Below are positions 1-8,645 of a stretch of DNA of 16,203 nucleotides, piece by piece. This DNA comes from Synechococcales cyanobacterium 340R_concoct_173_sub (GTDB lineage: Bacteria > Cyanobacteriota > Cyanobacteriia > Leptolyngbyales > Leptolyngbyaceae), in assembly GCA_025354065.1 (NCBI GenBank), contig JANXNM010000223.1:1-16203 (forward strand), in the 5' to 3' direction. Numbering within the stretch: the first letter of the stretch is position 1; each line of letters opens with the position of its first letter. The position numbers and the translations under genes are program-made. The notes beneath the pieces are model-generated. The model had not been told where the DNA came from, searched no databases, and worked only from the letters and a program-made list of their open reading frames with translations.

Positions 1-6
1 TATTGA

Positions 7-50
7 AACCGTAAAACGTCCTGATTTAATCGTTCCGGTTGCGTTTTTTT
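7..50 (+). terminator. terminator-like hairpin with T-tract
   Basis: Interrupted dyad: AACCG (7-11) with CGGTT (36-40), and inside it AACG (15-18) with CGTT (31-34), followed a few bases later by seven T residues (44-50). This fits an intrinsic terminator of a plus-strand gene that ends before the window. The pairing is short and broken by bulges, so the call is tentative. Confidence 0.35.
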
Positions 51-108
51 CGAGTAAGCTACATCGCAATGCTATCGACTACCCCCGTGAATAGGAGATA
101 TTAACCCC

Positions 109-1860
109 GTGACTGACTTTTCCCTTGAGCGCCCCCTTTTAGATTCCCGTCAGCTATCTATGCTGATGATTTTGAGCTTGGTAACGATCGCCCCTGCCGC
201 CCAAGCCCAAGCAGTCCAGGCCCAAGCCATCCAGCCCAATCGTTTGGAAATCGCTCAAGAGGACAAAACCAGCTATCCCACGGTCTTCGTCAATCCTCAG
301 ACGGGCAGCAACACTAACAATGGCAGCGACAATATGCCCTTCAAGACGCTCACCCATGCATTATCGGTTGCGAGTGCCAATAGCATCATTAAGCTTGCTC
401 CCGGCAATTACACCAGCAACAGCGGCGAGGTTTTCCCGATTCAACTTAAATCCGGCGTGACAGTTCAAGGCCAACCGATCGATCGGGGCCAACATGTCAT
501 AATTCAAGGCTCGGGATTGTTCCTCAGCAAAACGTCAGCCCGTCAACAAATCACAATTCTAGGAACCGATCGGGCGGGGCTGTTGGGGGTTACGGTTTCC
601 AATTCAGATCCGCAAGGCTATGGTCTTTGGATTGAATCGAGTAGCCCGGTTGTGAGTGATAGTACGTTCACAAGTAATGGTCACGATGGAGTATCAATTG
701 TTGGCAACAGCGCACCCATTTTAAAGAACAATTATTTCTATAACAATGGTGCAAATGGAATCACGATTTACGGCACTTCACGTCCAGAAATTCGGGATAG
801 CGTTTTCGAGAAAACAGGATTTGGAATCAATATTGCTCAAAATTCTGCACCACGTATTACTGGAAATCGTATCACCGGGAACAAAGATGGAATTGTTGTT
901 CAAGGCAACGCTGCCCCTATTTTCCGTAGTAATGTGATTGATGGTAACGATCGCGATGGATTAGTTACGATCGCCACATCTCGCCCAGATCTTGGCACTC
1001 AAAGCGATCAAGGAAACAATACATTCATGAACAATGGTGGCGTGGATATTAATGCTAAGTCCAATTCCCAAGTCATTCCCGCCGCTGGAAATCAATACAG
1101 CAAAAAGCTGGGTCGTTTGGATGTGAATGCAATAGCGCAATCTCCAATTCAATCGTTCCCAATTCAGCCGTCCACACAACTTGTTCGATCGGTACCGCCT
1201 ATACAAACCCCTCTTGTTCCAGTCGCAGCCATTCCAGTTGCTAATGCGATCGCCAGCCCAACTAGTTTGATAACTAGTTCTTCCCAAGAATTCACCTTCA
1301 CCCGTCCAGATATGACATCCACTAGAATCCTTAGCCCTGTCGTAAAGACTAGCTTTGCAACTCCTGTGATCGCTTCATTACCCTCAGAATTAATTGTACC
1401 GATCGCAGTGCAGCCCGGTTCTGGGAGCCGATCGTTACCTGTGCCCAAGTCCGCAAAAATGAAACCCACAAAAGAAATTCCAACATCGCTGACCTTCAAC
1501 AATCTAGTCTTTCCCGGAGCCACGGCTATAACTACGCCCCCATCGCCCTTATTGCCAGTCCCCGGTGCAAATATCCCCATCGGCAACATTGGCGATATGT
1601 CATCCGTTCCTGTATGGCGGCAATCCGGTCGTCAAACTGCGCGTCCTGCTGCTGAACGTCCCGTCGGTGTGAAATTCCGGGTTGTGGCTGAAATGGCGGA
1701 TGCGGATAAGTTGAGATCTATTGTGCCGGGTGCTTTTGCTGTGGTATCGAATGGCAAACAAGTCATGCAAGCAGGTGCATTTGGAGACTCGACTAAAGCC
1801 AGTCAATTGATGTCAAGCTTAACCAATCAAGGCATTCGAGCGACAACAGAAAATTTCTAA
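109..1860 (+). CDS. secreted DUF1565 beta-helix protein with SPOR-like C-terminus
   Basis: 583 residues. The start is GTG with AGGAG (93-97) upstream. Starting here keeps a basic residue (R14) before the hydrophobic segment at about 18-34, which ends in an AQAQA-type signal peptidase site, so export is likely. Residues about 57-120 match the DUF1565 opening: FVNPQTGS, MPFKTLTHAL, IKLAPGNYT and GEVFPIQLKSGVTV. Residues about 155-340 carry repeated turns of a right-handed parallel beta-helix, with SNGHDGVSI, NNGANGITI, KTGFGINI and GNKDGIVV. A low-complexity Pro/Ser/Thr linker (about 345-515) follows. Residues about 520-583 (FRVVAEM, VPGAFAVVSNG, VMQAGAFGD) resemble a SPOR domain, the module that in other bacteria binds denuded septal peptidoglycan. 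DUF1565 proteins are common in cyanobacteria but their substrate is unknown; a pectin-lyase-like fold alone does not prove enzyme activity. A cell-wall or envelope role is inferred from export plus the SPOR-like tail. It is not clearly co-transcribed with the next gene, which starts 74 bases later. Confidence 0.85.
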   Translation: MTDFSLERPLLDSRQLSMLMILSLVTIAPAAQAQAVQAQAIQPNRLEIAQEDKTSYPTVFVNPQTGSNTNNGSDNMPFKTLTHALSVASANSIIKLAPGNYTSNSGEVFPIQLKSGVTVQGQPIDRGQHVIIQGSGLFLSKTSARQQITILGTDRAGLLGVTVSNSDPQGYGLWIESSSPVVSDSTFTSNGHDGVSIVGNSAPILKNNYFYNNGANGITIYGTSRPEIRDSVFEKTGFGINIAQNSAPRITGNRITGNKDGIVVQGNAAPIFRSNVIDGNDRDGLVTIATSRPDLGTQSDQGNNTFMNNGGVDINAKSNSQVIPAAGNQYSKKLGRLDVNAIAQSPIQSFPIQPSTQLVRSVPPIQTPLVPVAAIPVANAIASPTSLITSSSQEFTFTRPDMTSTRILSPVVKTSFATPVIASLPSELIVPIAVQPGSGSRSLPVPKSAKMKPTKEIPTSLTFNNLVFPGATAITTPPSPLLPVPGANIPIGNIGDMSSVPVWRQSGRQTARPAAERPVGVKFRVVAEMADADKLRSIVPGAFAVVSNGKQVMQAGAFGDSTKASQLMSSLTNQGIRATTENF

Positions 1861-1934
1861 CTACCCCTATTAGAACCTGCACCATCAGGTCCCATGTTCA
1901 GATACACTAGGAAAAATCTCTTTCGTAGTGTGCG

Positions 1935-3263
1935 ATGTCCTCCTTTTTTAATAGTTTTCTGATCATATTGCTGTTAATCGTTGTGAGTGGCTTATTTGTC
2001 ATGTCGGAACTTGCGATCGTATCTTCGCGGAAAATTCGTCTTCAGCAATCAGCAAACCAAGGGGACAAAGGAGCCAGAATTGCTTTAAAACTAGCCAATG
2101 ATCCAAACAACTTCTTGGCGGCGGCTCAGATTGGTATTACTTTAATCGCTATTATCTCCGGTGCTTATGGTGAGCGAACATTTTCAATAATCTATAAACC
2201 ATTGATTGATAGTGTTCCAGCATTTGCTAATTATGCCGAAACCATGACGTTTGGGGCAGCGGTGTTGACCATAACTTATATGACCCTTATTTTTGGTGAA
2301 CTTGTCCCTAAACGCCTAGCGTTAAATTCGCCAGAAGCGATCGCCCGTGTTGTGGCGAGTCCAATGACGGTTCTGGCAAAAATAACAGCACCAGTAGTTT
2401 ATCTCCTGAGCAAGTCTACTAATTTAGTATTGAAACTATTAGGGGTGCGCCCATCCTCTGAACCGCAAGTTACAGAAGAAGAAATCAAAGTCTTAATTGA
2501 ACAAGGTACGGAAGCGGGGATGTTTGAGCAGGCGGAAGAAGACATCATGAAACGGGTGTTTCAATTGGGCGATCGGCGAGTGAGTGCCATCATGACCCCG
2601 CGTGTGGATATTATTTGGTTGGACCTTGAAGATACTGATGAAGAAAATCGTCGCACATTACGAGAAAGTGCCCATTCAAGATTTCCTGTTTGTAAGGATG
2701 GCTTAGATAACTTACGCGGGGTGATGCAGGTCTATGATTTGCTGATGGAGACGATCGATGGCGAGGAATTAAACTTTAGTAAATCCCTTAAAGCTCCCGT
2801 ATTTGTGCCGGAAAGTACTCGGGCCTTACGATTGTTAGAGCTATTTAAACAAACGGGAAATCAAATTGCGTTTGTCGTTGATGAGTATGGTGTGATTCAG
2901 GGAATGGTGACCTTAACTGATATTTTGCAGGCATTGGTCGGCGACCTACCCTCCTTTGATGAACTCGAAGAACCCCAAGCCATTCAGCGTGAAGATGGCT
3001 CTTGGCTTTTGGATGGAATGTTGCCAATTTATCAATTCAAAGAAATTATTGAACTTGAAGACAAAGATTTACCGGGCGAACATCGTGGCACCTATCAAAC
3101 TCTGGGCGGATTTGTCGTGATGTATTTGGGCCGAATTCCAAATTCAGCAGATCATTTCAATTGGGGAAATTTACGCTTTGAAGTTATGGATATGGATGGT
3201 AATCGGGTTGATAAGGTATTAGTTGCACCGACAACAAACCCAGCCCATAAGCCAATTTCATAA
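1935..3263 (+). CDS. DUF21/CBS/CorC-HlyC membrane protein (hemolysin C / CNNM-like family)
   Basis: 442 residues, full length for the family. The N-terminal DUF21 membrane domain has hydrophobic segments at about 6-29, 60-78, 104-124 and 140-160, with the hallmark GELVPKRLAL at 121-130. A CBS pair follows: the first from about 212, opening with MTPR (220-223), and the second from about 285, with FVVDEYG (313-319) and the GMVTLTDIL segment (323-331). The C-terminal CorC_HlyC domain (about 350-432) contains YQTLGGFV (387-394). The family (bacterial CorB/CorC, YfjD/PaeA, MpfA; animal CNNM) is linked to Mg2+ or other cation transport. The older name hemolysin is probably misleading, and the substrate here cannot be read from sequence. 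The ATG has no strong ribosome site at ideal spacing; AGGA at 1909-1912 is too far away. It converges with the minus-strand gene 13 bases downstream. Confidence 0.9.
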   Translation: MSSFFNSFLIILLLIVVSGLFVMSELAIVSSRKIRLQQSANQGDKGARIALKLANDPNNFLAAAQIGITLIAIISGAYGERTFSIIYKPLIDSVPAFANYAETMTFGAAVLTITYMTLIFGELVPKRLALNSPEAIARVVASPMTVLAKITAPVVYLLSKSTNLVLKLLGVRPSSEPQVTEEEIKVLIEQGTEAGMFEQAEEDIMKRVFQLGDRRVSAIMTPRVDIIWLDLEDTDEENRRTLRESAHSRFPVCKDGLDNLRGVMQVYDLLMETIDGEELNFSKSLKAPVFVPESTRALRLLELFKQTGNQIAFVVDEYGVIQGMVTLTDILQALVGDLPSFDELEEPQAIQREDGSWLLDGMLPIYQFKEIIELEDKDLPGEHRGTYQTLGGFVVMYLGRIPNSADHFNWGNLRFEVMDMDGNRVDKVLVAPTTNPAHKPIS

Positions 3264-3276
3264 GTATTTAGTAAAC

Positions 3277-3855
3277 TCAATAGACCTTCTGCGTCAATAC
3301 TGATTTACGATTCACCGCAATCTGAACCACGATCGCCATCAATATCCAAAGTATTCCAGTTAAGATAAACATTAATCCAAATAGGTTACTTTGGGCACGA
3401 TCGTCTACTTGAAGTTCAAGCTTCGGTTCTGAATCATTCTGAATAAACGCATTCAATTGTTCAATGTATTCTTGACTTTTGCGTTTATCCGATTTAAAGT
3501 CTTCAGTCAACGCCACGTTTCCATCAGTTGTGACTAATATGACCCGGTAGGCATTACGAAATTTTCGGCCCACTTGTTGAATCTCGGATTTTTCGATATT
3601 CTTAATTTGAATTGTCGCTTCACGAGTTAATCCCGTCGTCACCGTCCGAGAACAGGCCAATCGTTTAGTACCCGCTCGGACACAGACTAATTCTGTCATT
3701 TGTCCCGCGCCCATTTCCATCATGCCAACCCCAATGGATAGCACTCCCAAACTCCCAAAAATCAATGTTGGCAACCATCCCTTTGCTTTGTGCTGAGAAT
3801 TTTGACGGCGCGATCGTCGTTGTTTCAAATCGTAGGGCAACCAATCATCATCCAT
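3277..3855 (-). CDS. small two-helix membrane protein of unknown function
   Basis: 192 residues from the ATG at 3855. A TTG six bases further up (3861) is also possible and would overlap the preceding MFS stop codon (TTGA). The N-terminus is acidic then strongly basic (KQRRSRR), followed by a hydrophobic segment at about residues 28-46. A soluble region of about 110 residues follows with two cysteines (58 and 68) and a beta-rich look (TVTTGL, YRVILVTTDGNVAL, KLELQVDD), then a second hydrophobic segment at about 158-180 and a short basic tail. I do not recognise the family. The start lies immediately after the MFS stop, so the two genes are almost certainly co-transcribed and probably translationally coupled. 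This suggests, without proof, a role linked to that transporter. Confidence 0.7.
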   Translation of the reverse strand: MDDDWLPYDLKQRRSRRQNSQHKAKGWLPTLIFGSLGVLSIGVGMMEMGAGQMTELVCVRAGTKRLACSRTVTTGLTREATIQIKNIEKSEIQQVGRKFRNAYRVILVTTDGNVALTEDFKSDKRKSQEYIEQLNAFIQNDSEPKLELQVDDRAQSNLFGLMFILTGILWILMAIVVQIAVNRKSVLTQKVY

Positions 3856-3857
3856 AT

Positions 3858-5090
3858 TCAAATCTCAATCCCATCAGGCTTATACCGATCGCGAGTCACA
3901 ATAGCCAACCCCAATGTCCCCAATGTCGCAACCCCCGCAAAATAAAGCGGATAACTATAACTAATAGGAAACGTCTCATTCACCATCAACCCTGCAATCA
4001 CCGGACCTACAGCATTCGCAATACTCAGATAGGAAGAATTCAATCCCGATGCGATTCCCTGACGTTCCGGCGTAACATTCAACGACACCAGCGTACTAAT
4101 CATCGGTTGAACCATGGCATTGAATAGCGCAAATACAATACCAACCCCAACGAAATAACGAACATCTGGCCATATTGGCATGACTAAAAAGGCAAATCCT
4201 CTGACGAACAATCCCGCAAACAAAATTTTAGTGAGTGTTGTATGTTGAGTGAGCCATGGAACCCCGCCCAACTGAGAGGATGCACCCAATACTCCAATCA
4301 TCACAAACAATCCGGTCAATGATAAATTTCCCTGGTTCAACACCTTCGTATAATACGGTTGAAATCCAAAGGTGAAAATTGTAAAGGTTGTCCCAATTAG
4401 GAAATTCAATAAAATCAAAATTCCAATTCTAGGTAAGAAAAATCCTTGAGCTAATTCTTTTAATCCCAAATCAAACCAACGTCCACCAACTTTACGTTTT
4501 TCTGGCGGCAACGTTTCTGGCAAAAATAATAGGGTAAGCGCCAGTGCGATCGTAGCTAAAATCGAAGAAGCCAAAAATGCAGCCCCCAACGAAATCTTTG
4601 TGCCCATTCCTTCCGTCAATTTCTGCGCCACCAAACTAATGACCGGACCCACCACAAAGCCCATACCAAATGCCGCCCCAAAGATCCCATAAGCTTTCGC
4701 TCTGTCTTTTGGTTCGGTCACATCAGCCACGATCGCCTGGGCCACAGACACATTCCCACCCGTCATCCCATCAAAAAATCTCGCCGAGAATAGCACAATA
4801 CAGCCAATAGACAAAGGCAAAAATGAAGCTGAACTCGCCAAGAAGTTGGCAATGACCGTACCCATGAGGCTAATCACTAGCAAGGGTTTTCGACCAAAAC
4901 GATCGCTCAATTTCCCCATCATCGGCGTTGCAAAAAACTGAGCCGCACTAAAGGTCGAAAGTAGCAATCCTGCCTGAAGGTCTGTCAACTCAAATGCCCG
5001 CGCATACAGATAAATGACCGGGATTAGGACCGTGGCGCTCAAGGCATTGATAAAGGTAATCAGGGCCGCAATTCGGAAACTTCGATTCAT
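3858..5090 (-). CDS. MFS transporter, DHA1/TetA-like drug:H+ antiporter family
   Basis: 410 residues with about 12 hydrophobic segments, the usual size for a 12-helix major facilitator. The loop between helices 2 and 3 carries the MFS signature GKLSDRFGRKP (59-69). Residues about 108-150 hold the TetA-type stretch DGMTGGNVSVAQAIVAD and the antiporter-type GxxxGPxxS region (GFVVGPVIS, 144-152). The second half has a degenerate repeat of the pattern. These features place it in the inner membrane as a proton-coupled exporter of small molecules. Tetracycline itself is not implied, since TetA-like names cover many substrates. It begins at ATG 5090 with no strong Shine-Dalgarno. It is divergent from the polyphosphate kinase gene and is followed directly by the small membrane protein. 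Confidence 0.88.
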   Translation of the reverse strand: MNRSFRIAALITFINALSATVLIPVIYLYARAFELTDLQAGLLLSTFSAAQFFATPMMGKLSDRFGRKPLLVISLMGTVIANFLASSASFLPLSIGCIVLFSARFFDGMTGGNVSVAQAIVADVTEPKDRAKAYGIFGAAFGMGFVVGPVISLVAQKLTEGMGTKISLGAAFLASSILATIALALTLLFLPETLPPEKRKVGGRWFDLGLKELAQGFFLPRIGILILLNFLIGTTFTIFTFGFQPYYTKVLNQGNLSLTGLFVMIGVLGASSQLGGVPWLTQHTTLTKILFAGLFVRGFAFLVMPIWPDVRYFVGVGIVFALFNAMVQPMISTLVSLNVTPERQGIASGLNSSYLSIANAVGPVIAGLMVNETFPISYSYPLYFAGVATLGTLGLAIVTRDRYKPDGIEI

Positions 5091-5251
5091 TAAATAAGAA
5101 AGTAATTTTAGGATGATAGGAATATAGCGTACAGGATTTCTAAGGCATTCGGTTTAACCAATAGGTGGATTTTCTTCCTGCTATATTCGCTCTAAAATCG
5201 ATGGACCAACAGAATCATTATTCGCGGGTGGATTTGAAGTATGATTGTGCT

Positions 5252-6124
5252 ATGAAGCATAAATCATTTCAGGTTCCGATCGGCAAGAAAATCGACCTAC
5301 AAAAGGACTACGATCCTGCATTTATTCCGAAAGACATCAACAAAGATCAATCCGTTGAATTACTCCGATCAGGAATTGAAAAACTCACTCAACTTCAGGA
5401 TGCGCTCTACGCCCATAGTTCCTATGGAGTCTTGCTAATTTTTCAAGCGATGGATGCAGCGGGAAAAGATAGCGCCATCAAAAATATCATGTCCGGAATC
5501 AATCCTCAAGGCTGTCAGGTATTTAGTTTCAAGACACCTAGCGAAGAAGAACTTCGGCATGACTATCTCTGGCGGTATTCTAGATCTCTGCCAGAGCGAG
5601 GCCGCATTGGGATTTTCAATCGATCGTATTATGAAGAAGTTCTAATCGCCCGCATTCGTCCGCAAATTTTACAGAATCAACATTTACCTAAGGAATTATT
5701 AGTTAAAGGCAATCGGCTTTGGCAACAGCGGTTTGAAGATATTAATCATTTTGAACAATATCTCACCCATAATGGCATTGTGATTTTAAAATTCTTTCTG
5801 AATGTTTCTAAGGATGAACAAAAACGACGCTTTCTAAAACGGATTGATATCCCTAAAAAGAACTGGAAATTCTCCATAAGCGATGTGGACGAACGACAGC
5901 AATGGAATAATTATCAAATGGCTTACGAGGATATGTTTAACCATACCAGCACCGAAGCAGCTCCCTGGCACATCATTCCGGCTGACCATAAATGGTATAC
6001 CCGAATGGTCATTGCAGACATTATCACACAACGCCTCGCTAGCCTAGATTTGAGCTATCCCAAGATGACACAAACACAACAAGAATCATTAAAGATTGCA
6101 CGCGATCGACTTTCTAGTGAATAG
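5252..6124 (+). CDS. polyphosphate kinase 2 (PPK2) family, class III-like
   Basis: 290 residues from ATG 5252. An in-frame GTG at 5165 and an ATG at 5201 would add up to 29 residues, but that extension does not resemble the family, whereas residues from 8 (VPIGKKIDL, DYDP) do. The P-loop is QAMDAAGKDS (65-74), followed by IKNIMSGINPQG. The second nucleotide/phosphate motif is GIFNRSYYEEVL (120-131), preceded by WRYSRSLPERG (107-117) for the lid region. FFLNVSKDEQKRRFLKR (181-197) and the DHKWYTR motif (245-251) are also typical. PPK2 enzymes transfer phosphate between polyphosphate and nucleotides. Class III members phosphorylate AMP and ADP, and the length and motif variants fit that class best. 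The enzyme is cytosolic. It probably helps nucleotide recharging from stored polyphosphate; nothing in the neighbourhood specifies this further. Confidence 0.9.
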   Translation: MKHKSFQVPIGKKIDLQKDYDPAFIPKDINKDQSVELLRSGIEKLTQLQDALYAHSSYGVLLIFQAMDAAGKDSAIKNIMSGINPQGCQVFSFKTPSEEELRHDYLWRYSRSLPERGRIGIFNRSYYEEVLIARIRPQILQNQHLPKELLVKGNRLWQQRFEDINHFEQYLTHNGIVILKFFLNVSKDEQKRRFLKRIDIPKKNWKFSISDVDERQQWNNYQMAYEDMFNHTSTEAAPWHIIPADHKWYTRMVIADIITQRLASLDLSYPKMTQTQQESLKIARDRLSSE

Positions 6125-6160
6125 TTTCAGAGTGATTGCTATTGAACTTGTTCAAAACTA
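6122..6160. terminator. possible bidirectional terminator between convergent genes
   Basis: Nested inverted repeats sit where the polyphosphate kinase gene and glcD converge: TAGTTT (6122-6127) against AAACTA (6155-6160), and inside TTGAAC (6142-6147) against GTTCAA (6150-6155). The element overlaps both stop codons. The stems share a base and the inner loop is too tight as drawn, so only part can form at once. There is no long T-tract. Confidence 0.3.
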
Positions 6161-7639
6161 AAATCGATCGATTCCCCGAATATCCCGCATTGAATACCCT
6201 TTTGCTCCTTCGCCGCAAGTCTTGGGTGTGGGAAATAGTTTAGTTGGGTTTGCAATTCCTTGAGGATCGATCGCCTCACGAACATATAACATAGTTTCAA
6301 TATCTGCTGTGGTAAACATATCCGGCATATAACACCTCTTTTCAGCACCAATTCCATGTTCACCCGAAATACTACCGCCTACGCGAACGCAGAGCTTAAG
6401 AATTTCGCCGCCCAGTTCTTCGACTTTTTCAAGTTCTCCCGGTATTGAATTGTTATATAAAATCAATGGATGTAAATTGCCATCCCCTGCATGAAAAACA
6501 TTGGCTACTGGATATCCAAATTCAGTCCCAAGCCGTTCAATTTCCCTCAATACATATTGCAATTGTGTCCGGGGAATTACGCCATCTTGTACATAGTAAT
6601 CAGGACTAATTTTCCCCATGGCCGCAAATGCAGCTTTTCGGCCTTTCCATAGTGTCAGCCGATCGGCTTCATCCGTTGCGATCGTGACATTACGTGCACC
6701 ATTTTGTTTGCAAATTGCTTCAATTCGTTTAGCACTCGCTGTCGCCTCAACCTCTAAGCCATCTACTTCAATTAATAAAATGGCAGTCGCATCCCGAGGA
6801 TAGCAATTGGTATTCACAACATCTTCAACGGCATTGATGCTAAAGTTATCCATCATTTCAATACCACCGGGCATAATTCCTGCGGCGATAATGTCGGATA
6901 CAGTTTGACCTGCTGCTTCAATACTTGTGAAATCAGCTAACAATACTTGAATAGATTCCGATGATTTGAGAATTCGCAACGTCACTTCTGTAGCAATCCC
7001 CAGCGTCCCTTCCGAACCAACAAATACACCTGTCAAATCATACCCAGGCATTTCAGGCATTTCACCGCCTAGATTTAAAATTTCGCCCGTCGGAGTGACG
7101 ATCGTTAATGCCAATACATGATTTGTGGTGACTCCATATTTTAAACAATGAACACCGCCGGAATTCTCTGCCACATTGCCCCCGATCGAACAAATGATTT
7201 GGCTCGATGGATCGGGTGCATAATAAAACCCTTCACCACTGACCGCCTGTGTGACCCAATTATTAATTACGCCCGGTTGTACAGTGACGCATTGATTTTC
7301 ATAGTCGATATTAATGATTTCACGCATTAAGGTTGTAGTAATCAGAATGCAATCTTCAATGGGCAATGCACCCCCTGAAAGCCCGGTTCCAGACCCTCGT
7401 GCCACAAATGGGACTTTATACATGTGGCAAATTTTGATGATTTCGGCGACTTCTTCGGTGGTGTGCGGTAAGACCACTAGGGCAGGGCGTTGGCGATAAC
7501 TAGTTAGTCCATCACATTCATACACTAGCAATTCTTCACGACGACGCACGACGCTTTTCTCTCCCACGATTGCTTGGAACTGGTCTGCGATCGACATCCA
7601 GTCATGAGTCGAGAGTTTGGATGGGGCTTGGGTAATCAT
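6158..7639 (-). CDS. glcD: glycolate oxidase/dehydrogenase subunit GlcD (FAD-linked oxidase)
   Basis: 493 residues, the expected length. The N-terminal FAD-binding PCMH domain is clear: RPALVVLPHTTEEV (51-64), PFVARGSGTGLSGG (77-90), VQPGV (120-124), YYAPDPSS (139-146), SIGGNVAENSGG (151-162), LKYGVTTNHV (166-175) and VGSEGTLGI (207-215). The C-terminal FAD-oxidase domain has WKGRKAAF (331-338), YYVQDGVIPR (348-357), VFHAGDGNLHPL (381-392) and GGSISGEHGIG (421-431). GlcD oxidises glycolate to glyoxylate. In cyanobacteria this handles glycolate from the oxygenase side-reaction of Rubisco. GlcE and GlcF partners are not adjacent, and in cyanobacteria they are often encoded elsewhere. D-lactate activity, reported for some cyanobacterial homologues, cannot be excluded. 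Confidence 0.92.
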   Translation of the reverse strand: MITQAPSKLSTHDWMSIADQFQAIVGEKSVVRRREELLVYECDGLTSYRQRPALVVLPHTTEEVAEIIKICHMYKVPFVARGSGTGLSGGALPIEDCILITTTLMREIINIDYENQCVTVQPGVINNWVTQAVSGEGFYYAPDPSSQIICSIGGNVAENSGGVHCLKYGVTTNHVLALTIVTPTGEILNLGGEMPEMPGYDLTGVFVGSEGTLGIATEVTLRILKSSESIQVLLADFTSIEAAGQTVSDIIAAGIMPGGIEMMDNFSINAVEDVVNTNCYPRDATAILLIEVDGLEVEATASAKRIEAICKQNGARNVTIATDEADRLTLWKGRKAAFAAMGKISPDYYVQDGVIPRTQLQYVLREIERLGTEFGYPVANVFHAGDGNLHPLILYNNSIPGELEKVEELGGEILKLCVRVGGSISGEHGIGAEKRCYMPDMFTTADIETMLYVREAIDPQGIANPTKLFPTPKTCGEGAKGYSMRDIRGIDRF

Positions 7640-8124
7640 GGTGCGGGGTCAATGAGATGGCTAGCTCTAGTATAAGATGTCATTCTACAGAACGATCGAT
7701 CGCCGATATAATCAGATTTAGATACTACTGTTCCAAGCTTTTGTATAAAAGTTGTGATGTCCAAACTCGATCTTAAGCAGCCTCACCAGATTGACCATAC
7801 TTGACGACATCATCACCCTGACAACAGGGACAAAGAATTAGTTTGAGTACGATCGCAATAATCCTGATACGTATTAATCCTAATGTGTATAACGTCTTCC
7901 AATCTTAACCAGAATCAATAAACATAGAACATTACCAGAGCCTCTTCTTTAGAGATAGGTGATCATGGACGATTCTACCTAAATAGGAAGATCAATGTCT
8001 AATTAGTTAGGTCATAATCTTCAAACTATAGAGCGTTTAGAAGATTTGGAAATCGCGATATATTAGTTCCAGTGATACAAAAAGCTAAAAATGTACCCAA
8101 ACAAATCATCCAATGGAGATTTTT
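7640..8124. other. 485-base intergenic region between divergent glcD and CsbD-like gene
   Basis: No open reading frame with coding character is seen on either strand. It must contain the promoters of both flanking genes. Visible elements are the minus-strand TATACT at 7669-7674, a plus-strand TATAAT at 7707-7712 and a small hairpin CCCTG/CAGGG (7816-7820 with 7825-7829, ACAA loop). The plus-strand leader is long if the 7707 box is used, over 400 bases. No known riboswitch could be recognised. Confidence 0.5.
7669..7674 (-). promoter_or_regulatory. candidate -10 box of glcD
   Basis: On the minus strand TATACT lies 30 bases upstream of the glcD ATG, a good match to a sigma-70-type -10 element. 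No TTGACA-like -35 is seen at the expected spacing; that position is occupied by a CGATCG-containing stretch. Treat as a candidate only. Confidence 0.3.
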
Positions 8125-8568
8125 ATGACAATTTTCTTTAACCTCCGGTCTTTTGCAAGACTAAGTTTTCGATCAATTCAGTTTTCGATCGTTGCCCTTA
8201 TCATGGTGCTGGGATTGAATCTTGGCACCATGAAGGCGGCAACAGCAGCACCAACTTCTGTAGTTAAATCCGTGCCTGTTGCAATCTTTGGTTTAGGTCG
8301 AAAAGCTGAGGGGAAAATTGACCAAGCAATTGGTAAAGCCCAAGGAGCCGTTGGTGAAGCCCAAGGAGCTATGGGTGGTGCAACTAACAAAACCAAAGGT
8401 CTTGCCAAACAGGCCAAAGGAAAAGCAGAATCTGATATTGGTCGCATCGAAAGCAGTGCCAAGAGTGCAACCAGTAAGACGCGAGATGCAGTATCAGATG
8501 CGGCAGATAGTGCTTCAGATGCAGCAAATGCAGCAGTCGATAAAGTGAAAGATTTGATTGGCAAATAA
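8125..8568 (+). CDS. secreted CsbD/LEA-like stress protein
   Basis: 147 residues. ATG 8125 is preferred over ATG 8113 because GGAG (8115-8118), which overlaps the upstream ATG, sits at ideal distance from 8125. A basic N-terminus, a hydrophobic core at about 20-35 and ATAAP (39-43) give a clear signal peptide. The mature part is small-residue-rich and charged, with CsbD-like GKIDQAIGKAQG (63-74), then KGLAKQAKGKAESDIG, and a C-terminal Ala/Asp/Ser heptad-like helix (about 110-145). Such proteins (CsbD, LEA-like) are stress-induced, poorly structured or helical, and of unsettled biochemical function. A periplasmic or envelope location is inferred from the signal peptide; most CsbD proteins are cytosolic, so this is atypical. 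The DNA includes a 21-bp tandem duplication (8332-8352, 8353-8373; 17 of 21 identical) encoding GKAQGAV and GEAQGAM. Confidence 0.7.
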   Translation: MTIFFNLRSFARLSFRSIQFSIVALIMVLGLNLGTMKAATAAPTSVVKSVPVAIFGLGRKAEGKIDQAIGKAQGAVGEAQGAMGGATNKTKGLAKQAKGKAESDIGRIESSAKSATSKTRDAVSDAADSASDAANAAVDKVKDLIGK

Positions 8569-8645
8569 CTGTCTTGAGCATTTTCTAGAATGCCGCACAA
8601 CTTTGTATGACTAACTAACTGTTAAAAATATCGGGAGAATATGCT

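Noticed and set aside
1164..1589. 141-codon minus-strand frame inside the DUF1565 gene
   Set aside because: It mirrors the Pro/Ser/Thr-rich linker of the plus-strand gene, which has a clear start, signal peptide and domains.
5165..5251. 29-residue N-terminal extension of the polyphosphate kinase from an upstream GTG
   Set aside because: No ribosome site and no resemblance to the family; the protein is full length from ATG 5252.
8178..8600. 140-codon minus-strand frame opposite the CsbD-like gene
   Set aside because: It arises from the Ala-rich codon pattern of the plus-strand gene and has no start signal or recognisable family.
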